This document shows, piece by piece, positions 33,058 to 34,507 of a stretch of DNA of 34,507 bases. The position numbers were made by a program, and so were the translations under genes. Under the pieces are notes generated by a model. That model did no database searches. It was not told the origin of the DNA and saw nothing but the letters and a program-made list of their open reading frames with translations. Position 1 is the first letter of the stretch, and each line of letters opens with the position of its first letter. The stretch comes from JBAZZQ01 sp041658725 (GTDB lineage Bacteria > Planctomycetota > Phycisphaerae > JAAYCJ01): NCBI GenBank assembly GCA_041658725.1, contig JBAZZQ010000043.1:1-34507 (forward strand), read 5' to 3'.

Positions 33058-33969
33058 ATGCGTAAAATCATGTTGCGAGCTTATCAAGATGGAATTGTGA
33101 TTCCCGGTTTGAATATTCCCTATCTGCCTATGATGGAACCCATTGTCCGGGCGTTGCGCGACACCGAGAGTTTTGGCCTGATCGAGGTGGCTAAATTGGA
33201 ATGGGAAAAATTTCAAGCCCACAGTCTTGAGGCGATCAGGGAAACCTATGAAGCGTGTAAAGACGAGCGGCACACCCGCCTGCACCTCGATCATGTCCCG
33301 GTGATCGATGAAGATGGTCATCAGGTCGATTATTTAAAGATTATCCGCCGAGCGATCGATCTGGGTTATAATTCGGTCATGGTGGATGGGTCGCGTTTAT
33401 CCCTGGCGGATAATATTGCAGCCACACGGAGTGTCGTTGAACTGGCTGATGCGGCGGGGATTCCCGTTGAAGCGGAGCTGGGAGCCATCGCCGGACATGA
33501 AACCGGTCCCGTGCCCCCTTATGAAGAATTGTATAAAACGGGAAAAGGATTTACCGATATTCAGGAATCCGTCCAGTTTGTCCGCGAGACGCGCGTGGAC
33601 TGGTTGTCCATCGCCTTCGGCAACATACATGGGGCGGTCTCGCAGGCCAAGCGCAACGAGAAAAAGATAGCCGCGAGACTGAATATTGATCATTTGCGAA
33701 AGATTCGGCAGGCGGTAAATATTCCGATGGTCCTTCACGGCGGTTCGAATATTCCGTCGGAGTATATTCGGGAGGCGATTCGCAACGGCATTTCCAAAAT
33801 CAACATCGGTATGGAGCTTCGACAGGCCTACGAAACAAACCTAAAAACCTCACAGGAGGCGGCACAGGAGGCCGTATACACCCATGCCTGCAAAATCTTG
33901 ACCGACTCCCTCAAGGTCGCGGGCAAGGCAAAACAACTAACTACTATTATCGAACGTTCTTCCGCGTAA
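33058..33969 (+). CDS. Class II fructose-bisphosphate-aldolase-family (ketose-bisphosphate aldolase) enzyme
   Basis: A 303-residue zinc aldolase. TRLHLDHVP carries Asp78 and the zinc ligand His79; SVMVDGSRLSLADNI follows; IPVEAELG carries Glu138; GNIHG carries zinc ligand His191; and VLHGGSNIP carries zinc ligand His227. GISKINIGMELR is the phosphate-binding end. It is closest in style to the KbaY/GatY/FbaA group, which cleaves tagatose- or fructose-bisphosphate. The ATG at 33058 has GAGGAG 4 bases upstream; the ATG at 33070 is an alternative. The next gene, an L-fucose-isomerase-like protein, starts 27 bases later, so both probably belong to one sugar pathway. The open frame extends upstream to 32863 but has no site there. 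Confidence 0.9.
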   Translation: MRKIMLRAYQDGIVIPGLNIPYLPMMEPIVRALRDTESFGLIEVAKLEWEKFQAHSLEAIRETYEACKDERHTRLHLDHVPVIDEDGHQVDYLKIIRRAIDLGYNSVMVDGSRLSLADNIAATRSVVELADAAGIPVEAELGAIAGHETGPVPPYEELYKTGKGFTDIQESVQFVRETRVDWLSIAFGNIHGAVSQAKRNEKKIAARLNIDHLRKIRQAVNIPMVLHGGSNIPSEYIREAIRNGISKINIGMELRQAYETNLKTSQEAAQEAVYTHACKILTDSLKVAGKAKQLTTIIERSSA

Positions 33970-33996
33970 ACTAATATACATGAAAGAGGATTAATG

Positions 33997-34507
33997 ATGT
34001 TATCCAACAAAACAGCTTTTGCGGTCTTATTGGGAAATCGTGGTTTTTTCCCCGGTTCGTTAATTGCCCAGGCGCGAGATGAAATTTCGCAAGTCTTAAA
34101 GAAACTCGGCCACAAGGTGTTGATGTTGCCTGTGGAGGCGACCCGGTATGGAGCGGTGGAGACACCGGCGGAAGGTGAAGTCTGCGCGAATTTTCTGCGG
34201 CAGCACGCAAAGGAATTTGACGGGGTGATCTTGTCCCTTCCGAATTTCGGGGATGAAACCGGAGCGGTTGCCGCGCTAGGTGAAGTGAACGTCCCCATTT
34301 TTATCCACGCGTATCCGGATGAGTTTACGAAAATGGGGCCGGAAACTCGACGGGACGCTTTTTGCGGAAAATTTTCCATCATGGACGTTTTTTGCCAAAA
34401 TCAGATCAAATTCACGGCTCTTAAACCGCATACCGTCAGCCCTTCCAGTAAAGTGTTTGCGGAAAATCTCGATCATTTTGACCGGGTCTGCCGAACGGTC
34501 AAAGGGG
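33997..34507 (+). CDS. L-fucose/L-arabinose-isomerase-family protein, N-terminal part
   Basis: The open frame runs off the right edge; 170 residues are visible. FAVLLGNRGFFPGSLIAQAR near the start, TRYGAVETPAEG, FDGVILSLPNFGDETGAV, RRDAFCGKFSIMD and ALKPHTVSPSSKVFA follow the N1-N2 domain plan of L-fucose isomerase-like proteins. The catalytic residues of the C-terminal half are outside the window. ATG codons at 33994 and 33997 both follow GAGGA; the second has the better spacing (6 bases). It is 27 bases after the aldolase, so probably co-transcribed. The substrate sugar is unknown; fucose or a related 6-deoxy or aldose sugar is the family expectation. Confidence 0.85.
   Translation, partial: MLSNKTAFAVLLGNRGFFPGSLIAQARDEISQVLKKLGHKVLMLPVEATRYGAVETPAEGEVCANFLRQHAKEFDGVILSLPNFGDETGAVAALGEVNVPIFIHAYPDEFTKMGPETRRDAFCGKFSIMDVFCQNQIKFTALKPHTVSPSSKVFAENLDHFDRVCRTVKG

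Noticed and set aside
1..34507. tRNA, rRNA, CRISPR arrays, riboswitches
   Set aside because: No cloverleaf, conserved rRNA segment, regularly spaced repeat or known aptamer core was recognised on reading. A covariance-model scan was not possible here.

Overview
The window most likely comes from a planctomycete, probably of the Phycisphaerae/Sedimentisphaerales type. The evidence is a prepilin-type N-terminus followed by an 'ILLPAL' helix end, a PEP-CTERM tail, single dockerin-like calcium loops on secreted proteins, and many carbohydrate-active and sugar-catabolic genes without any SusC/SusD or TonB receptor gene. The species cannot be told from the sequence alone.

Layout. (1) 1-2.6 kb: an IS4-type transposase remnant at the left edge, then two leftward genes, a DapA/NanA-type aldolase/lyase and a uroporphyrinogen-decarboxylase-like (URO-D) protein. 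(2) 2.6-7.7 kb: a divergent control region, a rightward pair (glycoside-hydrolase-like TIM barrel and FAD oxidoreductase, overlapping) and a GntR-type regulator whose effector half looks like an ABC solute-binding protein. A promoter plus dyad block is repeated in front of the pair and in front of the regulator. (3) 7.7-13.3 kb: four exported proteins that share and swap domains (LamG-like, DNRLRE-like, barrel-like; dockerin or PEP-CTERM ends) and a pseudopilin. (4) 13.3-24.3 kb: a rightward cluster of esterase-like double hydrolase, GH38 alpha-mannosidase-like enzyme, second URO-D protein, helical-barrel protein, MFS sugar transporter, GH63-like glycosidase and Gfo/Idh/MocA dehydrogenase. Several of these overlap by 4-10 bases. 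(5) 24.3-29.3 kb: a large secreted CBM9-like protein and a convergent GH42-like protein. (6) 29.3-33.0 kb: a decayed zone with a GH4 gene, gene fragments, an inverted repeat, a broken tyrosine recombinase and a broken IS630 transposase. (7) 33.0 kb to the end: a class II aldolase and the start of an L-fucose-isomerase-like gene.

How it may work together (inference): secreted binding proteins hold or display glycan. Small oligosaccharides enter through the MFS carrier and are cut in the cytoplasm by GH38, GH63-like, GH4 and the uncharacterised barrels. Gfo/Idh/MocA, FAD oxidoreductase, isomerase, aldolase and DapA-like enzymes then handle the released sugars. The GntR-solute-binding fusion could read the intracellular sugar and control itself and its neighbours through the repeated operator.

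No tRNA, rRNA or CRISPR array was seen.
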